A DNA stretch of 64,000 nt from Pseudomaricurvus albidus (lineage in GTDB: Bacteria; Pseudomonadota; Gammaproteobacteria; Pseudomonadales; Cellvibrionaceae), in NCBI RefSeq assembly GCF_018863235.1, contig NZ_JAHKRS010000010.1, positions 62,001-126,000 on the forward strand. The letters run 5' to 3'. The notes beneath the pieces were generated by a model. The model searched no databases, was not told the origin of the DNA, and was given only the letters and a program-made list of their open reading frames with translations. Below are positions 24,610-32,420 of this stretch, piece by piece. Position 1 is the first letter of the stretch. The number at the start of each line of letters is the position of its first letter. Both the position numbers and the translations under genes were made by a program.

Positions 24610-26238
24610 ATGAATTCACACACCAGCGTGTCATCAGCTGCTGCAGATTTCTGGGGGAAAAGCCCGGGGGCTTCCAAGCAGGCTATCAGTGTACGTGCAG
24701 AAGGCGCTCAGGCGATTGCATCGGTTTCCTCAGACTCCAAGGCAGACTTCAAGCGCATGCTGGCACAAGCGTCAGAGGAAAAGAGCGCGGCTCGTAAGGC
24801 TGACGAGCGTCAGAATAGTGAAAAGCAAGCTCAATCCCGGCAACTGGAGGAGAAACGTCAGACAGAGCAGCTGCAGGAAGCCCGTCAGCTTGAGAAACAA
24901 CAGCTTGAGAAACAACAGCTGGAGCGCCAACGGGAAGAGCAGCAAGGACTTGAAGAGCAGGAGCAGGAAAGGCTTTACACCTCTGGAGATGAGGTTTCAG
25001 ATCTTTACAAGAAGGAGGATAGCTCCGACTCATCACCGGTACTCACAGGCAGTGATGTAAATGCGTCAAAAGATGAGGGCGGCATCACAGAAAATACCGC
25101 TCTGACTGAGAAGGCAGAGAGTCAGGTGGAATCTCAACCTGTGGATGCTTCTCTGGCGGCTGGAAAGCCTGACGAACCCGTTGAAGATCCGTCGTTAACG
25201 CCAGATACCGTGGTTTCTGATCCTTTTGGCGCCAGGCGTCAAAAAGGCGACTCTCGGGTGGACGACAGCGGAGCTCAGAAACTGGATGTTTCAGAGATGA
25301 CCCGGCCCGGCTCCGAACCGCGACAAATCTCATTGGAGGAGCTGGCTAACGCGGTAGCTGCTTTCACGGGGTTGGGGGATGTGGCCTCCGGAGATGCTTC
25401 GGCGGCTGGTAGCTGGAATACCCGATCCTTTACAGGTGCTTCAGGGGGCGCCTATGGAATGCCTGGAGGGGGCTTGGGAGGTGCTTTCCCGGGTACTGAT
25501 CCGCAGTCTTTCAGAAATATGATGGAGGCAAATGCGGGGAAAGCCGCTGCCGGTGACAGTCCGGCACAGCCCAGTCCGATATCCGCTGCAGGTGTATTGC
25601 CAGGCGCAGTTGTGACTCCCCAGCAGTCCTCATCTGTTACCCGGCTTCAGTCCCTGGCCGTTGGCCAGGCCCTGGACGCATCTGAAGCTGGAAGTAAGGA
25701 AGGCTCTGCCGTCGAGCTTCTCCGGGAGGGTGGGCGTAATGGAGACGGAGGCTTGTTCGCAGCTGCCCAGCGCAGTGAGGGCCGTTCAGCGGCAGTGTCT
25801 CAGGGCACAGTGCAGTTTACGGTTCCAACCAGCAAAGGCGAGCTGGGACAGCCGGAATGGCATAACACCGTTGCTGAAAAGGTGGCGGTCATGGCGACCA
25901 AGAACCTTTCATCTGCTGAAATTCAGCTGGACCCTCCAGAACTGGGGCAGCTGCAGGTTCGCGTGACGCTGAATCAGGATCAGGCCAGCGTCAGTTTTGC
26001 CAGCCAGCACGCCGTTGTTCGCGAGGCTCTTGATCAGACAGCCGTCAGATTGAGAGAGATGTTTGACGCTGAGGGCCTCAATTTGGTCGATGTCGACGTG
26101 TCTGACCAGTCTTTCCAGCAGCAGAGACAGCATCACGAGAATTCATCAGCAGAAGGTGGGGTTATTGGCTCAGAGGAAGTTTCCGCTGAGCCGGTGATGG
26201 CCCAGCGTTCTGTGGGCCTGGTTGATCACTTCGTATAG
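24610..26238 (+). CDS. fliK: Hook-length control protein FliK
   Basis: The product is 542 residues. A Gln/Glu/Arg-rich coiled N-terminal part (about 55-130) contains a perfect 15-base tandem repeat (24889-24918, coding LEKQQ twice). A disordered Gly/Ser/Ala-rich middle follows. The conserved Flg_hook domain (about 415-510) includes SSAEIQLDPPELGQLQVRV and AVRLREMFDAEGLNLVDVDV. FliK is the secreted molecular ruler that switches FlhB specificity from hook to filament. Length in the family is variable, so the size is not unusual. Confidence 0.9.
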   Translation: MNSHTSVSSAAADFWGKSPGASKQAISVRAEGAQAIASVSSDSKADFKRMLAQASEEKSAARKADERQNSEKQAQSRQLEEKRQTEQLQEARQLEKQQLEKQQLERQREEQQGLEEQEQERLYTSGDEVSDLYKKEDSSDSSPVLTGSDVNASKDEGGITENTALTEKAESQVESQPVDASLAAGKPDEPVEDPSLTPDTVVSDPFGARRQKGDSRVDDSGAQKLDVSEMTRPGSEPRQISLEELANAVAAFTGLGDVASGDASAAGSWNTRSFTGASGGAYGMPGGGLGGAFPGTDPQSFRNMMEANAGKAAAGDSPAQPSPISAAGVLPGAVVTPQQSSSVTRLQSLAVGQALDASEAGSKEGSAVELLREGGRNGDGGLFAAAQRSEGRSAAVSQGTVQFTVPTSKGELGQPEWHNTVAEKVAVMATKNLSSAEIQLDPPELGQLQVRVTLNQDQASVSFASQHAVVREALDQTAVRLREMFDAEGLNLVDVDVSDQSFQQQRQHHENSSAEGGVIGSEEVSAEPVMAQRSVGLVDHFV

Positions 26239-26326
26239 TGAGTTGCTTTCAGGTCTTATCTGCTAAAACCTGCCTCGACCGTCCAATTAGCCTTTTAGAG
26301 CAGCTCCGGTTGTTCTGAAGGGCCTC

Positions 26327-26360
26327 GTTTTATGTAGTTCGATGTTTTATGTAGTTCGAT
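26327..26360. repeat. Perfect 17-base tandem duplication between fliK and fliL
   Basis: GTTTTATGTAGTTCGAT occurs twice in succession (26327-26343 and 26344-26360). It is a non-coding slippage-type repeat. Confidence 0.9.
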
Positions 26361-26380
26361 CCCCATCTCCGGATTTATCC

Positions 26381-26414
26381 ATCCCGACCCCATTATCCCG
26401 ACCCCATCATCCCG
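26381..26414. repeat. 14-base tandem repeat, about 2.4 copies
   Basis: ATCCCGACCCCAT[T/C] occurs at 26381-26394 and 26395-26408, followed by a partial ATCCCG. It lies 24 bases before the fliL sigma-54 element. Confidence 0.85.
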
Positions 26415-26437
26415 TCAATCCCACCGCTGGAAGTGTG

Positions 26438-26453
26438 TGGCATGGCTCTTGCT
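26438..26453 (+). promoter_or_regulatory. Sigma-54 promoter of fliL operon
   Basis: TGGCAT-GGCTC-TTGCT matches the RpoN consensus with one mismatch, 39 bases before the fliL ATG. It would drive fliLMNOPQR-flhB. Confidence 0.87.
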
Positions 26454-26491
26454 GTCTTATGATTATCTCGTAATAGCGACAGGTTTTTGAC

Positions 26492-27022
26492 ATGGCAGAA
26501 GACAACGAAGATATCGAGGATATGGGCACCAGCAAGAAAAAGATCCTCATTATGGTCGTTATTGGTGTAGTGCTGATGGGGTTGTCTGCCGGAGGCACCT
26601 TGATGGCTCTGGGGATGTTGTCAGGGGAGCCGGAAGTATCTGCAGCTGCTGAGGGCGAACAGGGAGTGGATGGCAATACAGAGACTCAGGCTGAAGTCAA
26701 AAAGCCGGCAATTTACTACCCCATGAAGCCCGCGATGATTGTGAGCTTCAATGTTCGTGGTCGGCAACGTTACTTGCAGGCTGAAATTAGCCTGATGACC
26801 AGAGACAAATCCGCGTTGGCCGATATTGAAGAGCACAGCGCTCTGCTGCAAAACGGACTGTTGATGTTGTTCAGCGGTCAGGACTATGGCGAACTGCAAA
26901 CACCTGAAGGGAAGGAATTGCTGCGTCAGCAGTCTCTGGGTGAGATTCAGAAGCTGCTGGAACAGGAAACTGGCAAGCCCAGTGTCGAACAGGTGCTATT
27001 TACAGCCTTTGTGATGCAGTGA
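26492..27022 (+). CDS. fliL: Flagellar basal-body-associated protein FliL
   Basis: The product is 176 residues with an acidic, Lys-tipped cytosolic N-terminus, one membrane segment (about 18-40), and a periplasmic FliL domain (YYPMKPAMIVSFNVRGRQRYLQ). It ends EQVLFTAFVMQ, the family's typical last strand. FliL surrounds stator units and supports torque. First gene of the fliL operon. Confidence 0.94.
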   Translation: MAEDNEDIEDMGTSKKKILIMVVIGVVLMGLSAGGTLMALGMLSGEPEVSAAAEGEQGVDGNTETQAEVKKPAIYYPMKPAMIVSFNVRGRQRYLQAEISLMTRDKSALADIEEHSALLQNGLLMLFSGQDYGELQTPEGKELLRQQSLGEIQKLLEQETGKPSVEQVLFTAFVMQ

Positions 27023-27095
27023 TTTATAACGGACACCAGAAAGATCGAATTACCGAATGTTCGGATAATCGAAAGAACTAACACAGGACAGATGT

Positions 27096-28109
27096 GTGCA
27101 GGATTTACTTTCACAAGACGAAATTGATGCGCTGCTTCACGGGGTCGACGACGGTGATGTTGATACCAGTAGCGATGACGATCCGGGTGCGGTCAAGTCC
27201 TATGATTTAACCAGTCAGGATCGGATTGTTCGCGGTCGCATGCCCACGCTCGAAATGATTAATGAGCGTTTTGCCCGCTATACCCGAATCAGTATGTTCA
27301 ACCTGCTTCGCAGATCGGCAGATGTGTCCTCCGGCGGTGTGCAGATCCAGAAGTTCGGTGAGTACGTCCATACGCTGTACGTGCCAACCAGTTTGAACAT
27401 GGTGAAGTTCCGCCCCCTGCGAGGTACTGCACTGGTTATCCTGGATGCCAAGCTGGTGTTTAAATTGGTGGATAACTTTTTTGGTGGTGACGGCCGACAC
27501 GCCAAAATCGAAGGTCGGGAATTTACGCCAACAGAACTGCGCGTTGTACAGATGGTGTTGGATCAGGCCTTTGTGGATTTGGCCGAAGCCTGGAAGGCTG
27601 TAATGCCCATCGAGTTTGAATTCATCAACTCCGAAGTCAATCCCTCAATGGCCAATATCGTCAGCCCCAGTGAAGTGGTAGTGGTTAGCACATTTCATGT
27701 CGAGCTGGACGGTGGGGGTGGCGATCTGCACATCACCATTCCTTATTCCATGATCGAGCCTATCCGCGAAATGCTCGATGCCGGTTTGCAGTCAGATACT
27801 GATGAGCGTGACGATCGATGGATCACTGCGCTGCGAAACGATGTGATGGAAGCCAAAGTGGATCTGGAGTGTGAGCTTGCTCGTCGGGAAATCACTTTGC
27901 GGGACATCGTCAATATGAAAGCAGGCGATGTGGTACCGATTGAGATGGGCGAGTTTCAGATTGTCACCGCCAATAAAGTGCCTATGTTTCGAAGCAAAAT
28001 CGGGCAATCCAATGGCAATCTGGCTTTAAGAGTGAATGAATTGATAGACCGTTCAATTTTTCAGAATACCAACAACCTGGACGCCAGGTCAGGGGATAGT
28101 AATGAGTAA
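27096..28109 (+). CDS. fliM: Motor switch protein FliM
   Basis: The product is 337 residues. It starts at GTG 27096, preceded by ACAGGA, giving the N-terminal CheY-P binding motif LLSQDEIDALLHG. The middle CheC-like domain contains GGVQIQKFGEYVHTLYVPTS, and the C-terminal SpoA domain binds FliN. FliM receives CheY-P and reverses or stops rotation. The fliN start overlaps its last eight bases. Confidence 0.96.
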   Translation: MQDLLSQDEIDALLHGVDDGDVDTSSDDDPGAVKSYDLTSQDRIVRGRMPTLEMINERFARYTRISMFNLLRRSADVSSGGVQIQKFGEYVHTLYVPTSLNMVKFRPLRGTALVILDAKLVFKLVDNFFGGDGRHAKIEGREFTPTELRVVQMVLDQAFVDLAEAWKAVMPIEFEFINSEVNPSMANIVSPSEVVVVSTFHVELDGGGGDLHITIPYSMIEPIREMLDAGLQSDTDERDDRWITALRNDVMEAKVDLECELARREITLRDIVNMKAGDVVPIEMGEFQIVTANKVPMFRSKIGQSNGNLALRVNELIDRSIFQNTNNLDARSGDSNE

Positions 28110-28551
28110 CGATGATCTTATGCAGGACGAGTTGTTAGAAGAGGGCGGCGATGTGAATCAGGATGCTATGGCAGACGAGTGGGCGGCAGCTATGGCCGAA
28201 GCAGAAGCTGCAAGCCAATCTGATGACGATGTCAGCCAAATGGAACTGAGTGAGTTCACCGATCAGGCCACACCTTCCATCGGAGATCAAAGCCCGGACC
28301 TCGATGTGATTCTGGATATTCCGGTCACCATTTCGATGGAAGTGGGTTCTACATCGATCACCATCCGTAACCTTTTGCAGCTGAATCAGGGGTCTGTCAT
28401 TGAGCTGGATCGTCTGGCCGGTGAGCCTCTGGATGTACTGGTGAACGGTACTCTGATTGCCCACGGTGAGGTTGTGGTCGTGAACGAAAAGTTCGGTATT
28501 CGTATGACGGACGTGATCAGTCCGGCCGAACGCATCAAGCGTCTGCGCTGA
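28102..28551 (+). CDS. fliN: Motor switch protein FliN
   Basis: The product is 149 residues. An acidic variable N-terminus (about 1-65) is followed by the SpoA/FliN domain, with LDVILDIPVTISMEVGST, NLLQLNQGSVIELDRLAGEP and VNEKFGIRMTDVISPAER. FliN forms the base of the C ring and docks FliH. It is translationally coupled to fliM through an 8-base overlap. Confidence 0.96.
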   Translation: MSNDDLMQDELLEEGGDVNQDAMADEWAAAMAEAEAASQSDDDVSQMELSEFTDQATPSIGDQSPDLDVILDIPVTISMEVGSTSITIRNLLQLNQGSVIELDRLAGEPLDVLVNGTLIAHGEVVVVNEKFGIRMTDVISPAERIKRLR

Positions 28552-28556
28552 AAGCC

Positions 28557-29075
28557 ATGGTATCTGCGATGGCTTCATTTCAGGTTTTTCGGGGAAAGTT
28601 TGAGCGCCGTGAACTCCATGGCCTGCCCGTGAAATTATTAACGGGTCTAGGGTGCTTGTTCTCTGCCACACTCCAGGCGGCGGAGAAATCTGAGGGTGGG
28701 GTTGTTCAGGTAGGTAAAGCGGCAACTTCAATGCCGGATCAGGGGAGTTATTTGCTGCAGGTCCTGTTGGGTTTGATGTTTGTATTGGCGCTGGTGTTTG
28801 CCTCCGCCTGGTTGTTGAAACGTGTAGGACAGGGCGGATTGACAGGCAACAGCCATATGAAAATTGTTGCCACCTTACCGATGGGAACACGGGAAAGAAT
28901 TGCTGTGGTTGATGTCGGTGGGCAACAGTTGCTATTGGGAATAACGCCAACGTCTATCAATACACTGCACGCCTTCGACGAGCCGGTGATCAGTCAGGAC
29001 AACAGTCCAGGATCCTCAGATTTTGCCAGCAAAATACGTGAAGTTATGGCAAAAAGCATGGTGAAGCCCAAATGA
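28557..29075 (+). CDS. fliO: Flagellar export gate assembly protein FliO
   Basis: The product is 172 residues. A weak hydrophobic N-terminal stretch (about 25-41) precedes the single certain membrane segment (about 65-88, [20 protein letters not shown]). A cytosolic FliO domain follows ([20 protein letters not shown], then [11 protein letters not shown]). FliO helps assemble the FliP ring. The start is uncertain: ATG 28557 has a poor SD and a second ATG lies at 28569. Overlaps fliP by four bases. Confidence 0.88.
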   Translation: MVSAMASFQVFRGKFERRELHGLPVKLLTGLGCLFSATLQAAEKSEGGVVQVGKAATSMPDQGSYLLQVLLGLMFVLALVFASAWLLKRVGQGGLTGNSHMKIVATLPMGTRERIAVVDVGGQQLLLGITPTSINTLHAFDEPVISQDNSPGSSDFASKIREVMAKSMVKPK

Positions 29076-29959
29076 TACAGTGCAGAAATAAGGATTCTGG
29101 CCTCAATATTCTATCGGATCGTTATTTTGCGCTTCTGAGGTGGGTGTTTTGTCTGTGTTTGATGCTTGTGTCGTCAGCAGTTTTTGCGCAGGCCGAAGCT
29201 CCGGCGAGTACAGTTCCTGCTGCGTCGTCAGCAACGACAACTGCCAGCGGCAGTAATGTTCCCGTGGCGAGTATGAAAGGTATTCCAGGCTTGCCCGCCG
29301 TTACTGTGCAGACAAATCCCGATGGAACTCAGGACTACACAGTAACCCTGCAAATCCTGGCAATTATGACAATTTTGTCTCTGTTGCCAGCATTGCTGAT
29401 GATGATGACCTCTTTTACCCGGATCATCATCGTGTTTGCGATTTTACGACAGGCACTGGGTTTACAGCAGTCACCGTCAAACCAGATTCTGATTGGCTTA
29501 ACCTTGTTTTTAACGATGTTCATTATGGCGCCCGTATTTAACAAGGTTAACGAAGAGGCCCTGCAGCCGTACATCGCTGAGCAAATCACTGCCCGGGATG
29601 CTTTTGATAAAGCCACCCGGCCATTTCATGAGTTCATGTTGGCGCAAACCCGTGAGACGGATATCAGTCTGTTTATGGAGATTGCCAATGAGACGGATAT
29701 CCAAACGCCTCAGGATTTGCCGTTACACATTCTGGTACCGGCATTCGTTACTTCCGAATTAAAAACCGCTTTCCAGATCGGGTTTGTCATTTTTATTCCA
29801 TTTCTGGTGATTGATATTGTGGTAGCGAGTGTATTGATGGCGATGGGGATGATGATGCTTTCGCCGTTGATTATCTCACTGCCTTTTAAAATCATGCTGT
29901 TCGTTCTTGTGGATGGCTGGGCATTAATCATAGGGACACTGGCTGCCAGCTATGGTTGA
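29072..29959 (+). CDS. fliP: Export gate protein FliP
   Basis: The product is 295 residues with a cleavable-type N-terminal signal (about 20-40, ending SSAVFAQA), an Ala/Ser/Thr-rich spacer, and four membrane segments. The family sequences [20 protein letters not shown] and the C-terminal [20 protein letters not shown] are present. FliP forms the pentameric core of the export pore with FliQ and FliR. Confidence 0.95.
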   Translation: MIQCRNKDSGLNILSDRYFALLRWVFCLCLMLVSSAVFAQAEAPASTVPAASSATTTASGSNVPVASMKGIPGLPAVTVQTNPDGTQDYTVTLQILAIMTILSLLPALLMMMTSFTRIIIVFAILRQALGLQQSPSNQILIGLTLFLTMFIMAPVFNKVNEEALQPYIAEQITARDAFDKATRPFHEFMLAQTRETDISLFMEIANETDIQTPQDLPLHILVPAFVTSELKTAFQIGFVIFIPFLVIDIVVASVLMAMGMMMLSPLIISLPFKIMLFVLVDGWALIIGTLAASYG

Positions 29960-29997
29960 CCGTGTTATCAAATTCCTAATGGGTAAAGGTCACCGTT

Positions 29998-30267
29998 ATG
30001 ACACCTGAAGTGGTAATGGATTTGTTGGCAGATGCCTTTTTGCTGACCGTGACTATTGTGGCCTTGATTGTGGGCCCAAGTTTGGCTGTGGGCCTATTGG
30101 TCAGCATGTTTCAGGCTGCCACACAGATTAACGAACAGACACTCAGTTTTTTACCGCGTCTGCTGATTACGCTTGGGACCATCATGGTGGCAGGCAGTTG
30201 GCTGTTGACCCAGTTTATGGACTTGTTTCGTGGCTTGATTACACAAATTCCACAGTTGATTGGGTAG
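29998..30267 (+). CDS. fliQ: Export gate protein FliQ
   Basis: The product is 89 residues with two membrane helices (about 15-40 and 52-75). It shows the FliQ pattern MTPEVVMDLLADAF at the start and VSMFQAATQINEQTLSFLPR in the middle. Four copies join the FliPQR pore. It starts 38 bases after fliP. Confidence 0.95.
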   Translation: MTPEVVMDLLADAFLLTVTIVALIVGPSLAVGLLVSMFQAATQINEQTLSFLPRLLITLGTIMVAGSWLLTQFMDLFRGLITQIPQLIG

Positions 30268-30273
30268 CCTTCG

Positions 30274-31053
30274 GTGTTCTACCTGACTGACAGTCAAATT
30301 ATGGAGTTTGTGGGGCGATATCTCTGGCCGCTATTCCGTATTTCTGCGGTATTTATGACCATGCCGATTTTGGGAACACGCATTGTTGCAGCCCGAATTC
30401 GCATTGTTCTGGCTTTCAGTTTGACCATTCTGATTGTCCCCTTATTACCACCAATGCCAGCTGTGCCACCTCTGTCGCTGGGTAGTCTGGTGATTATCGT
30501 GCAGCAACTGATCATTGGTATCACCATTGGTTTTTTCCTGCAGGTTGTCTTTCAGATATTTGTCCTTGCCGGGCAATTTATGGCAATGAAAATGGGCTTG
30601 GGCTTTGCCGCGATGAATGACCCCGCCAGTGGGGTTTCAGTCACTGTGCTATCCCAGTATTACATGATCCTGACGACTTTATTGTTTTTGAGCATGAACG
30701 GTCACCTGGTGGTGTTCCAGATGCTGGTTGAAAGTTTTACCACCATGCCGATATCTGCAACAGGGATAAGTGCAGATGTATTTTTACAGATAGCCACCAG
30801 TGGCAGCTGGATGTTCAGCAGGGCATTGTTGATTGCATTGCCGGTACTGACTTCTCTTTTGGTTGTCAATTTGGCGTTCGGTGTGATGAGCCGTGCAGCT
30901 CCGCAAATGAACGTGTTTGCCGTGGGTTTCCCGATTACTCTGGTTTTTGGTCTGATCATCATCTGGTTCAGCATGCCCAGCTTCTTCCCGAATTATCAAC
31001 GATTCATGGATGAAGGCTTTAATGTGCTTTACAACATCTTGAGGATTCCCTGA
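30274..31053 (+). CDS. fliR: Export gate protein FliR
   Basis: The product is 259 residues with a GTG start six bases after fliQ and six predicted membrane segments. Family motifs include FRISAVFMTMPILGTR near the start and MKMGLGFAAMNDPASGVSV in the middle. One copy completes the FliPQR pore. The stop overlaps the flhB start by one base. Confidence 0.95.
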   Translation: MFYLTDSQIMEFVGRYLWPLFRISAVFMTMPILGTRIVAARIRIVLAFSLTILIVPLLPPMPAVPPLSLGSLVIIVQQLIIGITIGFFLQVVFQIFVLAGQFMAMKMGLGFAAMNDPASGVSVTVLSQYYMILTTLLFLSMNGHLVVFQMLVESFTTMPISATGISADVFLQIATSGSWMFSRALLIALPVLTSLLVVNLAFGVMSRAAPQMNVFAVGFPITLVFGLIIIWFSMPSFFPNYQRFMDEGFNVLYNILRIP

Positions 31054-32186
31054 TGGCGGATGACAGCAGTCAGGAAAAAACAGAAGAACCCACGCCGAAA
31101 CGGTTAGAAAAAGCCCGTGAGGACGGGCAGGTTCCGCGATCAAGGGAGCTGACGACTTCTGCGATTCTGATCATTGGCAGCATAGGCTTGTTCGTCTGGG
31201 CACCTTTCATGTCCCAGCGCCTGATGGATATCCTGCGCTTTAATTTTACCCTCGAGCGTGAAGTAGCTTTTGATACCGAATTGATGTTTTCACACCTGGG
31301 CAGCTCCTTTGCCGATGCCATCATGTTCCTGTTGCCTTTGTTTGCGGTATTGGCGATCGCCTCCATTGTCGGGCCTATTGCCTTGGGTGGATGGTTGTGG
31401 AATCCCAAAGGCATGGCGCCAAAGCCCAACAGGATGAATCCCGCTGAAGGTCTAAAGCGGATGTTCGGTGTTAAAGGACTGGTGGAACTGGTCAAATCTT
31501 TGGCGAAGGTCCTGGTTATCCTGGGGGTAGCCATTCTTTTGTTGTTGGCGATGCAGCAGGATATGTTGGAACTTTCCAATCAGGCTGTAATTCCGTCGAT
31601 AATGGATTCCATGACGCTCACCGGCTGGGCTGCCATTATTTTGTCGGCAGTAACGATTTTAATTGTCATCGTGGATGTGCCATTCCAGATCTGGGATAAC
31701 AATCGCAAGCTCAAGATGTCTTTGCAGGACATCAAGGATGAGATGAAGGACTCCGAAGGCAAGCCCGAAGTGAAAGGGCGAATCCGTCAGTTGCAACGGG
31801 AAATGGCTAATAATCGTCAACTGGCCGAGGTGCCTCAGGCGGATGTGGTCATCACTAACCCGACTCACTTCGCGATAGCCGTCAAATATGACCCGGAAAC
31901 CATGGAGACCCCCATAGTCATCGCCAAAGGGGTGGATTTCTTTGCTCTGAAGATCCGTGAGGTAGCCAAAGCCAATGATGTTCAAATCATGGAGTCGCCA
32001 GTATTGGCGCGGGCTATCTATCACACCACCGAGGTCGATCAGGAAATCCCGGCGGGCTTATATATGGCGGTGGCTCAAGTCCTGGCCTACGTATTCCAGT
32101 TGCGTAATTACCGTAAAGGGCAGGCGGAACAGCCTGACTTCCCTCGTAACATTACCGTGCCAAAAGATATGCAGTTCGACCCCTGA
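31053..32186 (+). CDS. flhB: Export switch protein FlhB
   Basis: The product is 377 residues: a charged N-terminus (SSQEKTEEPTPKRLEKARED, the family signature), four membrane segments (about 30-215), and a cytosolic domain with the self-cleaving NPTH at 269-272. FlhB changes export specificity from rod/hook to filament substrates when FliK signals. Complete and standard in length. Confidence 0.96.
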   Translation: MADDSSQEKTEEPTPKRLEKAREDGQVPRSRELTTSAILIIGSIGLFVWAPFMSQRLMDILRFNFTLEREVAFDTELMFSHLGSSFADAIMFLLPLFAVLAIASIVGPIALGGWLWNPKGMAPKPNRMNPAEGLKRMFGVKGLVELVKSLAKVLVILGVAILLLLAMQQDMLELSNQAVIPSIMDSMTLTGWAAIILSAVTILIVIVDVPFQIWDNNRKLKMSLQDIKDEMKDSEGKPEVKGRIRQLQREMANNRQLAEVPQADVVITNPTHFAIAVKYDPETMETPIVIAKGVDFFALKIREVAKANDVQIMESPVLARAIYHTTEVDQEIPAGLYMAVAQVLAYVFQLRNYRKGQAEQPDFPRNITVPKDMQFDP

Positions 32187-32281
32187 TCATTTCTTGTCCT
32201 TTGTCGTGGGTCGAATAAAACCGCTAGCAAAGATCTGACTTTTTTCTCGCCAAATCAGTTTTTTTGTGAATCAGTTCAAAT

Positions 32282-32297
32282 AGGTACGCTTCTTGCG
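32282..32297 (+). promoter_or_regulatory. Candidate sigma-54 promoter of flhA
   Basis: AGGTAC-GCTTC-TTGCG keeps GG-N10-GC and five of six -12 side bases. It lies 44 bases before an ATG at 32341 that is in a different frame from flhA. Confidence 0.5.
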
Positions 32298-32420
32298 ATG
32301 TGTTTAAAAAACCACACGCAACGTCAAGAAACCGTTTTCCATGGCCTCACAACAACTGACAGAATTCCGCCAATTTGCCCGTGGCATTGATCGCAAAAAG
32401 CCTTCAACCATGTTCTCAGT

